NCBI GenBank assembly: GCA_049115715.1
Contig: JAGDZQ010000031.1
Location: 113,276-177,275, forward strand
Length of the DNA: 64,000 nt
Reading direction: 5' to 3'
DNA from: JAMZMI01 sp049115715
GTDB lineage: Bacteria; Bacteroidota; Bacteroidia; Cytophagales; Cyclobacteriaceae
Below the pieces are notes generated by a model. That model saw nothing but the letters and a program-made list of their open reading frames with translations. It ran no database searches and had not been told where the DNA came from. A program made the position numbers and the translations under genes. This document shows positions 16,529 to 26,258 of this stretch, piece by piece (position 1 is the stretch's first letter; each line of letters begins with the position of its first letter).

Positions 16529-18925
16529 ATGCTGAAGAATTATTTTATTTCCTCTTTTAGAAACTTAAAAAAAGAACGTTTCTATACCGTAATTAACACA
16601 TTTGGTTTAACCATTTCTATTTTTAGTGTATTGGTGCTTGGTCTGTATATCTGGGATGAATGGTCATTTGATAAGTTTCATCAAAACAAGGAGCTTATCT
16701 ATCGGGTATATGAGGAAAACACAGGCAGGCAGTTTGCAGTGACACCTTATGCTTGGCGCGACCCGATGATCGCTGAGTTTCCTGAGATCGATGATGCTGT
16801 AAGGATTCTTCCGATTTCAACAATATTCAAACTTGAAGGAAAGCTTTTCACCGAACCTCTCGGGATTGTGGCCGACACGTCATTTTTTAATGTGTTTGAT
16901 TTTGAGCTACTCCAAGGTGATCTGCAATCTGCTCTAGTGAATCCAAATGGGGTATTACTTACGCCAGACTTGGTCACTAAATATTTTGGAAACCAAAACC
17001 CAATAGGTCAATTTATTGAAATCAATTTATTTGGAAACACAGAATCGTTCGCGGTGGAGGGAGTAATCGAAAGTCCAAAAAACGCTCACATTCAGTTTGA
17101 TTATGTACTCCCATATGAAAGAGTAATTGCTAATAGTCCTAATCAAAATGCCTATGAAAACTGGTCCGTTCATTTTCTGTATACTTATTTGCTCGCCAAT
17201 AAGCCGCTTGACAAAACCGATTTAAAGACAAGGTTAAATCAATTTCTTCATCGTCATCATGGAGAATGGCTTTCGGCCAAATACAATCCTCAAGTGGAGC
17301 AAATGACGGAGATTTATTTGAATTCGGACAAAGAGTTTGAACTGCCTATCAGAGGGAGTTTGTCCAATTTGAAAATTCTGAGCGCGGTGGCTTTAGCTAT
17401 ACTGTTTATTGGTATTATCAATTTCATTAACCTGTCAACAGCGAGGGCTTTTTCTAAAGTAAAAAGTGCGAGCATCAGACGTGTATATGGATCATCAAGA
17501 GCTCAGTTAGTTTCTCAATTTTTAATCGAAAGCTATCAGATACTCTTAGCATCCACCATCGTCGCACTGGTACTTATGCAACTGCTATCTGGGCCTATTA
17601 CTGACATTTCTGACAAAAACCTAAATCCAGCCTCATGGATGGATCTTCATACGCTAATGATACTGTTTGCATCCTGGCTGGCACTTGGGATTTTCATTGG
17701 AATTTATCCTGGGTGGATGGTTGCTTCATTCAAGCCCATGCAGCTTCTTCGCGGAAAAGGTAATCAGTCCAAATCTCAAATCACGGGTCGAAAAGTGCTG
17801 GCTGGCTTTCAAATCGGAGCGTCGGCAGTACTCATAATCGGAACTCTGATAATGTGGTCACAGGTAGATTATATGGGTAAAAAATCTCTTGGATTCGACA
17901 AGGATCAACTATTGATTCTCAATGATGGTGGATTGGTTTCCTCTGACAGGGTGAAATTCAATACCTTGAAAAGTCGTATTCAAAACAAGGCTTTTTTTAA
18001 AGAAATAAGTAGTCTATCGAGCTATCCTGGCACTTCTTCTCATTGGAGTTCCCGATTCTTTTTGGAAGGAGATGACGAGTCTAGCAGCATGTCAATCGTT
18101 ACATTTTTCACGGACTTTGATTATGTAAATACATTGGGACTGGAACTCGTCGATGGTAGAAACTTCGATCCGGCCAGGCCAGCAGACTCTATCAACTTTC
18201 TCATAAACGAAGCTTGCTTGAAATACTTCGCGGAAAAAGATCCAAGATGGGCAGAAGACCCGTTCTCACAAACATTGGATTGGAGATACAACAATCAAAA
18301 AGGTAAAGTGATCGGTATTGTAAAGGACTTTCACTTCGAAAGCCTGAAAAGGGACATAAAACCAGCCATCATTACCGAGTATCTGCCCTTCACCGGATTT
18401 ACGGGAATCAAGGTAGCAGGTGAAAATTACGAAAGTATTGTTGGCGAAATAGAGTCGGTGTGGACAGCCCTTTTTCCAAATATTCCTTTCTCTTACACTT
18501 TTGCGGATGAGACCTTCAACACTACTTTCCAATCTGAATTGAAGCTGGGAAAGCTGTTTATAATTTTTGCAAGCTTATCTATTCTCATTGCCATGTTGGG
18601 ATTGCTTGGACTCGCCGCTTCTATGTCTCACGAAAAATCTAAGGAGATCAGCATACGTAAAGTGGTAGGCGCTTCAAGAGGGAATATTATTGGTTTATTG
18701 ATTAAACAGTTTTCATTCATCGTGATTGTGGCGAATGTTGTGGCGATTCCGATTTCCTATTTGCTGACCAATAGTTGGCTCAATGAGTTTTCGTACCGAA
18801 TCGACTGGCCGCTACAAATCATCCTGATAAGCTTTGGGTCGACCATGCTTGTGACAATCGGGACAATCTTCTTTCATACACTGAAAATATCTTCGTTAAA
18901 CCCTGTGAAAGTATTATCAGAATAG
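16529..18925 (+). CDS. MacB/FtsX-type ABC transporter permease
   Basis: 798 residues. TM1 is near the N-terminus (INTFGLTISIFSVLVLGLYI), followed by a periplasmic MacB-core domain (about 45-280), a first FtsX domain with three spans, a second periplasmic domain, and a C-terminal FtsX domain ending SSLNPVKVLSE. Coupling-helix segments ASIRRVYGSSR and ISIRKVVGASR are visible. This two-FtsX fusion is very common in Bacteroidota. The family usually moves lipids, peptides or drugs by mechanotransmission and needs an ATPase, which is not encoded nearby. It is divergent from the MetR-like gene. Confidence 0.9.
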   Translation: MLKNYFISSFRNLKKERFYTVINTFGLTISIFSVLVLGLYIWDEWSFDKFHQNKELIYRVYEENTGRQFAVTPYAWRDPMIAEFPEIDDAVRILPISTIFKLEGKLFTEPLGIVADTSFFNVFDFELLQGDLQSALVNPNGVLLTPDLVTKYFGNQNPIGQFIEINLFGNTESFAVEGVIESPKNAHIQFDYVLPYERVIANSPNQNAYENWSVHFLYTYLLANKPLDKTDLKTRLNQFLHRHHGEWLSAKYNPQVEQMTEIYLNSDKEFELPIRGSLSNLKILSAVALAILFIGIINFINLSTARAFSKVKSASIRRVYGSSRAQLVSQFLIESYQILLASTIVALVLMQLLSGPITDISDKNLNPASWMDLHTLMILFASWLALGIFIGIYPGWMVASFKPMQLLRGKGNQSKSQITGRKVLAGFQIGASAVLIIGTLIMWSQVDYMGKKSLGFDKDQLLILNDGGLVSSDRVKFNTLKSRIQNKAFFKEISSLSSYPGTSSHWSSRFFLEGDDESSSMSIVTFFTDFDYVNTLGLELVDGRNFDPARPADSINFLINEACLKYFAEKDPRWAEDPFSQTLDWRYNNQKGKVIGIVKDFHFESLKRDIKPAIITEYLPFTGFTGIKVAGENYESIVGEIESVWTALFPNIPFSYTFADETFNTTFQSELKLGKLFIIFASLSILIAMLGLLGLAASMSHEKSKEISIRKVVGASRGNIIGLLIKQFSFIVIVANVVAIPISYLLTNSWLNEFSYRIDWPLQIILISFGSTMLVTIGTIFFHTLKISSLNPVKVLSE

Positions 18926-19242
18926 CTTGAAATAAACAAGAAGTCCGCGTCCAAAAAAATCCAAAACATGGCCTTTTAGCTTTGAACATAATTCCTAATA
19001 TACAGGCACGGAGGTTTTCTCTGTGCCTGTACTACTTCACCATTGCGTTTTGCAAACTTACTTTGATCGCCTATTCAGATTTATCTGCATTGGCATCAAT
19101 CATTTGGATGACGAACAAATCCATTTCATCATCAAATAAATTAGCTTAAGGTTAATTTAATCTTGATTCAACATATTCAAATGACTGTTTTTCAGATCAT
19201 TTGCTGATATTGGACAGGTCATTCGCGAATCCTCAGATAACT
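18926..19242. other. Gene-free interval with one strong hairpin
   Basis: 317 bases between the ABC permease and the DUF2306 gene. Apart from the inverted repeat at 19001-19031 I see no coding frame of useful length, RNA gene or clear promoter. Confidence 0.6.
19001..19031. repeat. 13-bp stem inverted repeat
   Basis: TACAGGCACGGAG (19001-19013) pairs with CTCTGTGCCTGTA (19019-19031) with one G-T wobble and a 5-base loop GTTTT. No U-tract follows on either strand. It could stabilise the 3' end of the permease mRNA or be part of a small RNA; neither is shown. Confidence 0.6.
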
Positions 19243-19842
19243 ATGAAAAAAATCAGCTGGTTCATTTTCGTTTTTCTTGCCATCGGAGTTGGACTCTATC
19301 CCATCCTTTATGCTGTAGTAGATGGGAAAATTGGTCTTTTGGCAGCTAAGCCTGATGAGGTCCTCGAAAAGCAAATATGGTGGTTTGCATTCTACACACA
19401 CATTTCTTTCGGTGCGGTCGCACTGCTAACTGGATGGTCGCAATTCAGTAAAAAGATAAGAGCAAAAAACATTCGTCTTCACCGAAATCTTGGGAAAATT
19501 TACTTGATAGGAATTCTATTCGCTGGAACCGCGGGTTTCTACTTAGCTCTCAATGCTAATGGCGGTTGGGTTGCTCAGGTTGGGTTCAGCGGAATGTCCT
19601 TGAGCTGGCTCACCACTTCGCTACTGGCCTACCAGACCATCCGAAAATCAAAGATTGAGGAACATCGCGCCTGGATGATTCGAAGCTATGCATTGGCATT
19701 CTCAGCTGTCACATTGCGCTTGTGGCTACCAATATTCGATATCGCTTTCGGTATGGGATTCAATGATTCTTATACCATAATCTCTTGGCTATCCTGGGTA
19801 CCAAACTTATTCGTGGCTCAATATTTTATTGGGAAGAAGTAG
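19243..19842 (+). CDS. DUF2306-type membrane protein
   Basis: 199 residues from the ATG at 19243, which begins MKKISWFIFVFLAIGVG. The open frame reaches 19201, but the upstream residues are polar and non-conserved in style. Five to six membrane spans and His-containing loops are visible (LHRNLGKIY, EEHRAWMIRSYALAFSAVTLRLW). The pattern H-R-x-L-G-K and E-H-R-x-W-M-x-R-S fits the DUF2306 family. Function is unknown. It converges with the small gene at 19858. Confidence 0.75.
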   Translation: MKKISWFIFVFLAIGVGLYPILYAVVDGKIGLLAAKPDEVLEKQIWWFAFYTHISFGAVALLTGWSQFSKKIRAKNIRLHRNLGKIYLIGILFAGTAGFYLALNANGGWVAQVGFSGMSLSWLTTSLLAYQTIRKSKIEEHRAWMIRSYALAFSAVTLRLWLPIFDIAFGMGFNDSYTIISWLSWVPNLFVAQYFIGKK

Positions 19843-19857
19843 ACTGGGTTTTAATTC

Positions 19858-20097
19858 TCATTTCGTTTTGATCCACTTTATTCCATAGACCCATAAGCCT
19901 GCTGTCAATAGAATAACTATAAGCCAACTTCCGAAAGTACCAAGAGCATATCCTCTTTGATAATTGCTAGACATTTCTGAAGAAAGTCCAACAGCTTGAA
20001 ATAAAGCTACTATAATTTTAGGCAGTTGCCCTATAATACCTACGCTTGAAAAAAGTGCAAATGCTATAAAAGTATATCCAAGTATCTTCTTGATCAT
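19858..20097 (-). CDS. Small two-span membrane protein
   Basis: 79 residues: MIKKILGYTFIAFALFSSVG forms the first hydrophobic helix and TFGSWLIVILLTAGLWVYG the second, with a basic C-terminus. No family is recognised. The ATG start, convergent placement and sensible composition support a real gene. The 185 bases upstream hold no recognised element. Confidence 0.6.
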   Translation of the reverse strand: MIKKILGYTFIAFALFSSVGIIGQLPKIIVALFQAVGLSSEMSSNYQRGYALGTFGSWLIVILLTAGLWVYGIKWIKTK

Positions 20098-20282
20098 TAC
20101 GATAGATTTTATCTTCTTCTAAACTAAGCATTGGAATCAAAATTTTGGCTATAATCCAAATCTAAAGTGATCAAGCACACAAGACCTGTAATAATATTCG
20201 ATTACTTGATGAATCGTTTTCTTTTGGAAGAAATCGAGAATACTCTTTACCTTTATTTTTTTATAAGAAAGTGGTGCATAGC

Positions 20283-22694
20283 TTAGAATTCTATCCTATA
20301 GCTCAAGTTGGGAAAGAACCCGAGTTGAGTTGCAGACTGGATCGCTCCATTGTTATAGAATCTTTCAAACTCATTTTCTATTGCAAATAAGTTCTGAATA
20401 TTCATTGCAAAAACATATGCTGTTTTGGGGCGATTAATTTTATAGCTCGCTCCAAAATCCACTCTCCAATATGGATCTAATTTTGCCTCATAGTTGTTTT
20501 CAAAATCCCTAACCGTTGAACCTTCGATCTGCGAAGCTCTCAAAAATATAGGTGCCTCACGCTTACCACCAGCCAGAATAAAACGTGCATTTAGGTTCAG
20601 TACTCTTCTCCCGTTTCTAAAAGTAAACTCCTTCCCTCCTAGTGCATTAAAAATATAGTTCCCGTTAAAGGCGGTATTTCGAGTCACTCCATCGATTCCT
20701 TCATATCTGGAATTATAAAGCGACCCATTGATCATAAAATAGTGATCCGAGGTGAAAAACTTCTCTAGTGTAAATTCAACACCATAGTTTTTACCCGTTC
20801 CTTCGTTTACAAGCTTCGCATTGTCATAATCACCATAGGAATTAATTGCTGAGAAAGATCCAAAAAAAGCACTTCCTGTATCCAGAGGCCATACCGGCAC
20901 ATCATACAAGTGCTGGTAATACACCTCGGTCTTGAATCTCAAATCCGACTTAATCATCTTTTCGTATCCTGCTACGAAGTGTAGTGAGCGTGAAAACCCA
21001 AGGTTTTCATTGTTCCTTCTAAATGTCCCATCATCCAAAGGTTCCTGAGCCATGTAAAGCGCGATAGTTTCCATTCTACTATGCAGACCTACTCCACCTG
21101 TAAAGGCTGTCCTCGCATCCTTTTGCAATCTAAAACCCAATCTGGGTTCGATATAATTATTATTATTTAAAGTAAAGTACGAGTTATGAAACCCTGTGTT
21201 AATGGTAAGTTTTTCATTTAACCTGTGTTGCCATTGAGCAAAACTTTGAAGGAAGTAGGTGGTTCCATCTTCATTTAAATCCGTAATGAAAGCTTTCTCA
21301 CGATTGTCCCAAAATTCATCAAACAAATCATAATTTATCTGGGTAGCGATAACTCCTGCTCTCAAAGTATTTTTCGCATTGAACTTATGATTCACAAAAG
21401 AGGAGAGTCTTGTTTGCCATTCCTTGACAATCTCACGGTTATAAACCTTCACTCCTATAGAATCATAGGTGTAATCATACTTGCCTCCAGTAAGTGCCAA
21501 TACTGTTTCCAGATAGGTGTTTTTACTTAAGTATGCAGTGTGAGTCACCCCAATTGCTCCTACATTTTGCTTATCATTATCTGATTCTGTCCATCGGGTA
21601 ACAGAGTCTGCCGAGCTTCCAAACCTGTTTAGGTAGTAGGCCAAATACTCTTCATTGTTTTCGAAATCGAAAGCATATTCATAATTAGATTGATAAGTAT
21701 TTCTTCCTCCCAATCCCCAAATGGAAAACCTACCCAACTTTTTAGTAGGGACATTAAATTTGAAAGACAAATCCTGAAAAGTCACATCCTCTTCTTCTCC
21801 AAGGATATCCAAACCAACTACAGATAGAAGTCCTAATGTCGAATATCTATAATTGATTAAATATGATGCGTTCGAATTTTTACTAAAGGGTCCTTCCATT
21901 GATGCTTGAAGGCCAAGTAAACCAGATTGGAAACTATACTCACGTTTGTCAAAGTTTCCGTTTCTCATTTTCAAATCAAAAATACCCGAGGTGGCATTGC
22001 CATACTGCGCAGGAAAAGCAGCAGTGAAAAAATCTGAATTGCTAAGTACACTCGCACTGAGCATACTGATACCTCCAGCTGATGATCCTACCGAAGAAAA
22101 ATGATTGGGGTTAGGAATCTCGACTCCTTCCAACCTCCATAGAATGCCTTTTGGAGAATTCCCCCTAATGACGATTTCGTTAAGTAGGTCGTCACCCCCG
22201 GTAGTTACTCCAGGTTGGGAAAGCGCTGCTCTTGCTGGATCGCCAAAGGTTGCAGGTGTACGACTTGTTTCTTCTACACTTAAGGAGATGGCGCTAACTG
22301 TGGCTAGTTCATTTTGTGGCTGCCCTTTATCTTGTTTGTCAGCTATTACCACTACCTCTTCCATTTGAATCAAAGATTCGATCAAGTCAATCTCTATGTT
22401 CGTCTCCTTGCCTGAGCTTACGATTACATTGGGTATGGTTTTACTTTCATATCCAATAGAAGTAAATATCAAAGTCTGACGACCGATTGGCACATTGGCG
22501 ATTCTGAAATAACCCTCCACATCAGAAGTCCCTCCCAAAAGAGGATCAGAATCTTTTATCACTACTGTAGCTCCTATGAGAGGGCTCTTGGACTGTTGGT
22601 CTAAAATTCTACCCTTCACTGTTTGTGTGAATTCTTGTGCATTTGAGATGAGAGTAAATGCTGCAAGCAAAATTGTAATTGTATACTTAGTCAT
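20283..22694 (-). CDS. TonB-dependent receptor with carboxypeptidase-like domain
   Basis: 803 residues from the ATG at 22694 (MTKYTITILLAAFTLISNAQ, a signal peptide); the 24-codon extension to 22766 would bury it. A carboxypeptidase-regulatory-like domain follows (about 25-110, GRILDQQSKSPLIGATVVIKD), then a plug domain with LNEIVIRGNSPKGILWRLEGVEIPNPNHF, then a 22-strand type outer membrane barrel. It takes up a ligand across the outer membrane using TonB energy. No SusD partner is adjacent, so it is not a standard SusCD pair, and the ligand is unknown. Confidence 0.9.
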   Translation of the reverse strand: MTKYTITILLAAFTLISNAQEFTQTVKGRILDQQSKSPLIGATVVIKDSDPLLGGTSDVEGYFRIANVPIGRQTLIFTSIGYESKTIPNVIVSSGKETNIEIDLIESLIQMEEVVVIADKQDKGQPQNELATVSAISLSVEETSRTPATFGDPARAALSQPGVTTGGDDLLNEIVIRGNSPKGILWRLEGVEIPNPNHFSSVGSSAGGISMLSASVLSNSDFFTAAFPAQYGNATSGIFDLKMRNGNFDKREYSFQSGLLGLQASMEGPFSKNSNASYLINYRYSTLGLLSVVGLDILGEEEDVTFQDLSFKFNVPTKKLGRFSIWGLGGRNTYQSNYEYAFDFENNEEYLAYYLNRFGSSADSVTRWTESDNDKQNVGAIGVTHTAYLSKNTYLETVLALTGGKYDYTYDSIGVKVYNREIVKEWQTRLSSFVNHKFNAKNTLRAGVIATQINYDLFDEFWDNREKAFITDLNEDGTTYFLQSFAQWQHRLNEKLTINTGFHNSYFTLNNNNYIEPRLGFRLQKDARTAFTGGVGLHSRMETIALYMAQEPLDDGTFRRNNENLGFSRSLHFVAGYEKMIKSDLRFKTEVYYQHLYDVPVWPLDTGSAFFGSFSAINSYGDYDNAKLVNEGTGKNYGVEFTLEKFFTSDHYFMINGSLYNSRYEGIDGVTRNTAFNGNYIFNALGGKEFTFRNGRRVLNLNARFILAGGKREAPIFLRASQIEGSTVRDFENNYEAKLDPYWRVDFGASYKINRPKTAYVFAMNIQNLFAIENEFERFYNNGAIQSATQLGFFPNLSYRIEF

Positions 22695-22999
22695 GTGACC
22701 GTTTTGACTTTTGTGTTCGATAGCTATAGACGCTGGCAAATTTGAAAGGGTTTCCCAATTAGTCAAAACAATTTACCAATTCTTATTACTAGCCTGAGCA
22801 CTATTTAAGTATCACGTTGAAAAACTCTTAATTACCTACACGAGTCTTTTAAATTTTGATAAAAAAAAGAGTGATAGTCCCATGATCCAAAAAGATCGCT
22901 TTGACTTTCACACCCAGCATCACCCCCTAAACCACGCAGCGATGGTTTTTAATAGCTATAAGTCGAGCTCAGATTATCTGGATGATTTAGATTTACTGA
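22695..22999. other. Divergent interval between TonB receptor and rnhB
   Basis: 305 bases. It contains a possible 45-codon frame running into rnhB (22882-23019, listed separately). I see no consensus TAnnTTTG element for either gene. Confidence 0.5.
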
Positions 23000-23019
23000 A
23001 TGTTGAAGTCGTATTTTGA
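22882..23019 (+). CDS. Possible 45-residue small protein upstream of rnhB
   Basis: ATG at 22882, stop at 23017-23019, overlapping the first 20 bases of rnhB in another frame. The product begins MIQKDRFDFHTQHHPLNHAA and ends DDLDLLNVEVVF, a balanced composition with an acidic tail. The overlap would couple it to rnhB translation. I know no homologue, so it may be a leader or a chance frame. Confidence 0.3.
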   Translation: MIQKDRFDFHTQHHPLNHAAMVFNSYKSSSDYLDDLDLLNVEVVF

Positions 23020-23605
23020 TCCCAATAAAATTGAAGCAGGTTGCGATGAGGCTGGGAGAGGCTGTCTTGCAGGCCCTGTGGTGGCTGCTGCGGTTATACT
23101 TCCAAAAGATTTTCATCATCCAGTGCTCAACGACTCCAAACAACTAAAAGAAACTCAACGCTATGAGCTGAGAGAGGTCATACAATCAGTTGCCTTAAGT
23201 TATGCCGTTGCTGAAGTTTCACATATTGAAATAGACAAAATCAACATTCTCAACGCTTCATTCTTAGCCATGAATAGGGCTGTAGCTAAATTAAATATCA
23301 GACCTGAGCTCTTGCTCATTGACGGCAACAGATTTCGTACTCAAGAAGACATCCCCTATGAGTGTATTGTCAAAGGGGATGCAAAGTTCTTTTCGATAGC
23401 AGCAGCTTCCATTCTTGCGAAAATTTATAGAGATGATTTGATGCATGATCATGCGAAAACTTATCCTGGATATAGCTGGGAAACAAATGCAGGTTACCCT
23501 ACAATTGCTCATAGAAAAGCGATTAAGGAACTCGGCGTTACTCCCTTGCACAGGATGAGTTTTCAGTTACTGCCCAAGCAACTCGAAATCTTCAAGAAAT
23601 CATGA
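23000..23605 (+). CDS. rnhB: Ribonuclease HII
   Basis: 201 residues, normal RNase HII length. Active-site residues are visible: Asp-Glu in GCDEAGRGCLAGP (about 15-16), Asp in LLIDGNRF, and the C-terminal SIAAASILAKIYRDDLM block. The enzyme cuts RNA in RNA-DNA hybrids and removes single ribonucleotides from DNA. The ATG at 23000 gives MLKSYFDPNKIEAG. Its stop overlaps the start of the next gene by 4 bases (ATGA). Confidence 0.96.
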   Translation: MLKSYFDPNKIEAGCDEAGRGCLAGPVVAAAVILPKDFHHPVLNDSKQLKETQRYELREVIQSVALSYAVAEVSHIEIDKINILNASFLAMNRAVAKLNIRPELLLIDGNRFRTQEDIPYECIVKGDAKFFSIAAASILAKIYRDDLMHDHAKTYPGYSWETNAGYPTIAHRKAIKELGVTPLHRMSFQLLPKQLEIFKKS

Positions 23606-24234
23606 GCATTTTCAACAAACTTGCGTCCTCACTTGGTGACCCCACGCAAAAACCAAACAAGGCACTTGCCAATGAAATATTAAAAACCAATGATCACGAT
23701 GCTATTATTGAACTTCAACAGTTACTGAAATCTTCAGATCAAAAAGTAGTTTCAGATGTATTAAAAGTACTCAACGAAATAGGTGAGGCCAATGCGAGTT
23801 TAGCAAAAGATCTTTTTGACGATGTAGTCCCCTTTTTGGAAAACAAGAAGAACATGATCATATGGATGGGAATAGGTGCTTTGAGTCACATCACGATCTA
23901 TCATCCTGCAAAAACCTACGCTCATCTTGCCAAAATTCTTAAAATCATGGATGATGGAAGTGTGATCACAAGAGATCGAGGTTTTGTGATACTCGTCGGT
24001 TTGTATTCCAATGCCAGATATCAAAAAGACATTAAGCCCCTTATTATCGAGCAATTGCTCAAGGCTCCTGACAACCAATTTGGACAATATGTAGAAAAAT
24101 GGATGTTAGAAATTTCAGATGACGACAGGAAGAACCTAATCGATGTGCTTGAAGAAAGATTAGCCGAACTTGTTCATCCCAGTCATCAAAAAAGAGCTCA
24201 GAAGAACTTGAAGAAACTTATCAAAGTCAAATGA
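23602..24234 (+). CDS. HEAT-like helical repeat protein
   Basis: 210 residues, all alpha, without signal peptide or membrane span. Repeated helix pairs such as DHDAIIELQQLLKSSDQKVVSDVLKVLNEIG suggest HEAT or armadillo-like repeats. No family is recognised. It overlaps rnhB and the OmpA gene by ATGA at each end, so all three are probably translated together. It may be a cytoplasmic binding protein, but the role is unknown. Confidence 0.7.
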   Translation: MSIFNKLASSLGDPTQKPNKALANEILKTNDHDAIIELQQLLKSSDQKVVSDVLKVLNEIGEANASLAKDLFDDVVPFLENKKNMIIWMGIGALSHITIYHPAKTYAHLAKILKIMDDGSVITRDRGFVILVGLYSNARYQKDIKPLIIEQLLKAPDNQFGQYVEKWMLEISDDDRKNLIDVLEERLAELVHPSHQKRAQKNLKKLIKVK

Positions 24235-25304
24235 AATCTTTCACAAGAAGTTTTTCTTTAATCTTATTCTCATTGCTAAGTATTGGAATAGTAAGGGGGC
24301 AAAACCTAATTCCTAATGCTGGATTCGAGATGGGAGATTGCCCTAAAAGTTTTACGAAAAACCACAAAAAATCTGGCATAGCACATTGGTATTCTCCAGA
24401 TGGTGGCACCCCCGATTATTTTCACAAGTGCTCAGATGATGATGCAGGAACTCCTGAAAATTGGGCGGGATATAGCCAGCCTCAATCTGGAGATGCGTAC
24501 GCTGGGATTTATCTTGCGATAGGAAAACTATACAAAGAACAGCTACAAGTACGATTAAAAAATCCTTTAATAAAAGACTCCATATATCACGTCGTTTTCT
24601 ATTTGAGAGCCGCAATAAACTCTGGTTATCTACCAACTGAAATATCCGTTAATATCAGTAGGGAAAAGCTACAAATAGATCAAATTGCTACCTATGACCT
24701 AAGAATGAAACGCATATATCTCGACCCCAACGCAAGTCTTCGTCAATGGGAAAAAGTTGCATTTACCTTTAAGGCAATTGGAGGCGAAGAATTTTTCACT
24801 ATCGGATCATTGGCCAATACAGTACTGCCCCGTCTTGTAAACGAAAAACAATGGAAGAGAGAATCGATGATAAAAAACGCTACTTACGTTTATCTTGACG
24901 AGTTCTACCTTGGCATTGAAAAAAAATCAATTGAACCATTGCCAACTCCTAACTCAGAAGAAGAGAAAGTATTCTTTTTATCAGATGTAGATTTTGAATT
25001 CAACAGTGCTGAACTAAAAGAATCCGCACTTCCTTCACTGGACTCTATTGTTCTTTTGTTGAACAACAAAGAAGCGCTACTTGACATCATTGGCAAGACA
25101 GACTCAATAGGCACGGCAGAATATAACTATCAGCTGGGGCTTGCGCGTGCTCTATCAGTAGCACAATATTTTAACACAAAGGGAATAGAGCTATCAAACC
25201 TGAACGTATTATCTGAGGGAGAAAAAGATCCGATCACATCCAATAGAACAGAAGAGGGTCGAATAAGAAACAGAGCTGTTATAATCCGTTTAGATTCAAT
25301 GTAA
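24231..25304 (+). CDS. OmpA-family outer membrane protein
   Basis: 357 residues. A signal peptide (to about residue 23, ending GIVRGQ) is followed by a beta-rich N-terminal domain starting NLIPNAGFEMGDCP, a layout often seen in Bacteroidota, and a C-terminal OmpA peptidoglycan-binding domain (about 240-357). The OmpA signature is present: VDFEFNSAEL, then GKTDSIGTAEYNYQLGLARALSVAQYF and GRIRNRAVIIRL. The usual GHTD is GKTD here. It probably anchors the outer membrane to peptidoglycan. Confidence 0.87.
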   Translation: MKSFTRSFSLILFSLLSIGIVRGQNLIPNAGFEMGDCPKSFTKNHKKSGIAHWYSPDGGTPDYFHKCSDDDAGTPENWAGYSQPQSGDAYAGIYLAIGKLYKEQLQVRLKNPLIKDSIYHVVFYLRAAINSGYLPTEISVNISREKLQIDQIATYDLRMKRIYLDPNASLRQWEKVAFTFKAIGGEEFFTIGSLANTVLPRLVNEKQWKRESMIKNATYVYLDEFYLGIEKKSIEPLPTPNSEEEKVFFLSDVDFEFNSAELKESALPSLDSIVLLLNNKEALLDIIGKTDSIGTAEYNYQLGLARALSVAQYFNTKGIELSNLNVLSEGEKDPITSNRTEEGRIRNRAVIIRLDSM

Positions 25305-25315
25305 TATTCTGCTAA

Positions 25316-26134
25316 CTAATTTCTGGAAATTGCCTCTTTATAATACTCTAATGCCTTATGCATGTTTTTCTTCAAATCCTTTATTCTCGTATCATGAGAA
25401 GGGTGCGTCGAAACAAATTCGGCTGGTTCTTTTCCATCTCCGCTGCTCATTCGTTTCCAAAATTTTGGAGCAGCTTCAGGGTCATAGCCAGCCATCGCCA
25501 TAAAGAATAGGCCAAGTTTATCTGCTTCAGATTCGTGTTTTCTTGAAAATTTTAAGATCCCCATAGAAGTAGCTGCACCGGCTCCTTGCATAATCATTTC
25601 GTTTGAGATAGTAGAGGCTCCACTACCACCCAAAACCACAGATAAACTTGTAAGTCCAATTTGTGTCGCTTTCTGCTGACTTATCCGTTCTCGCCCATGA
25701 TTGGCAATTGCATGAGCTACTTCGTGCCCCATGACCACAGCAACACCCACTTCATCTTCGCATATAGGCATTATGCCTGTATAAAATGCAACTTTCCCTC
25801 CTGGCATACACCATGCGTTTACCATTGCATCATCTTTGATAAGGTTGAACTCCCAATTGTAATCACTCAGGTAGTCGCTCATATTTTCATTAGCAAAGTA
25901 CTCCTCGACTGCTGCTTGAATCTTAGCTCCGACCCTCTTGACCATCTTTGATTCCTTGGTTCCGATTATTACCTCTGATTCCTTCTTGACTACATCGTAT
26001 TGAGAAAAACTCATAGGAAACACTTTCTCATTATCAATCAAATTGAGTTGAGTACGTCCTGTAATTGGTACAGAAGCGCATCTTGAAAAAATAATAATGG
26101 AAAGTGAAAGAATTACCTTATTGATCCAGCTCAT
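25316..26134 (-). CDS. M48-family metalloprotease lipoprotein (LoiP/BepA-like)
   Basis: 272 residues. The N-terminal hydrophobic segment ends in a lipobox-like FSRC with Cys19. The zinc motif is HEVAH (residues 137-141), and a downstream ESEADKLG supplies the third ligand. SRKHESEAD and FVSTHPSHDTRI are typical of the periplasmic M48 group, which degrades or repairs misassembled outer membrane proteins. Unlike BepA there is no TPR domain. It converges with the OmpA gene with 11 bases between them. Confidence 0.92.
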   Translation of the reverse strand: MSWINKVILSLSIIIFSRCASVPITGRTQLNLIDNEKVFPMSFSQYDVVKKESEVIIGTKESKMVKRVGAKIQAAVEEYFANENMSDYLSDYNWEFNLIKDDAMVNAWCMPGGKVAFYTGIMPICEDEVGVAVVMGHEVAHAIANHGRERISQQKATQIGLTSLSVVLGGSGASTISNEMIMQGAGAATSMGILKFSRKHESEADKLGLFFMAMAGYDPEAAPKFWKRMSSGDGKEPAEFVSTHPSHDTRIKDLKKNMHKALEYYKEAISRN

Positions 26135-26258
26135 TGGTTTAAGTATTTAGAAACATGAACGATGCAACAAGCAAAAAGGGTACCTCAACTGTCTATTTTA
26201 TAGACATAGTCTCTAGGGATGGAATGGGGAAATTTCGAAAAATGACTGCTGAGCTGAT

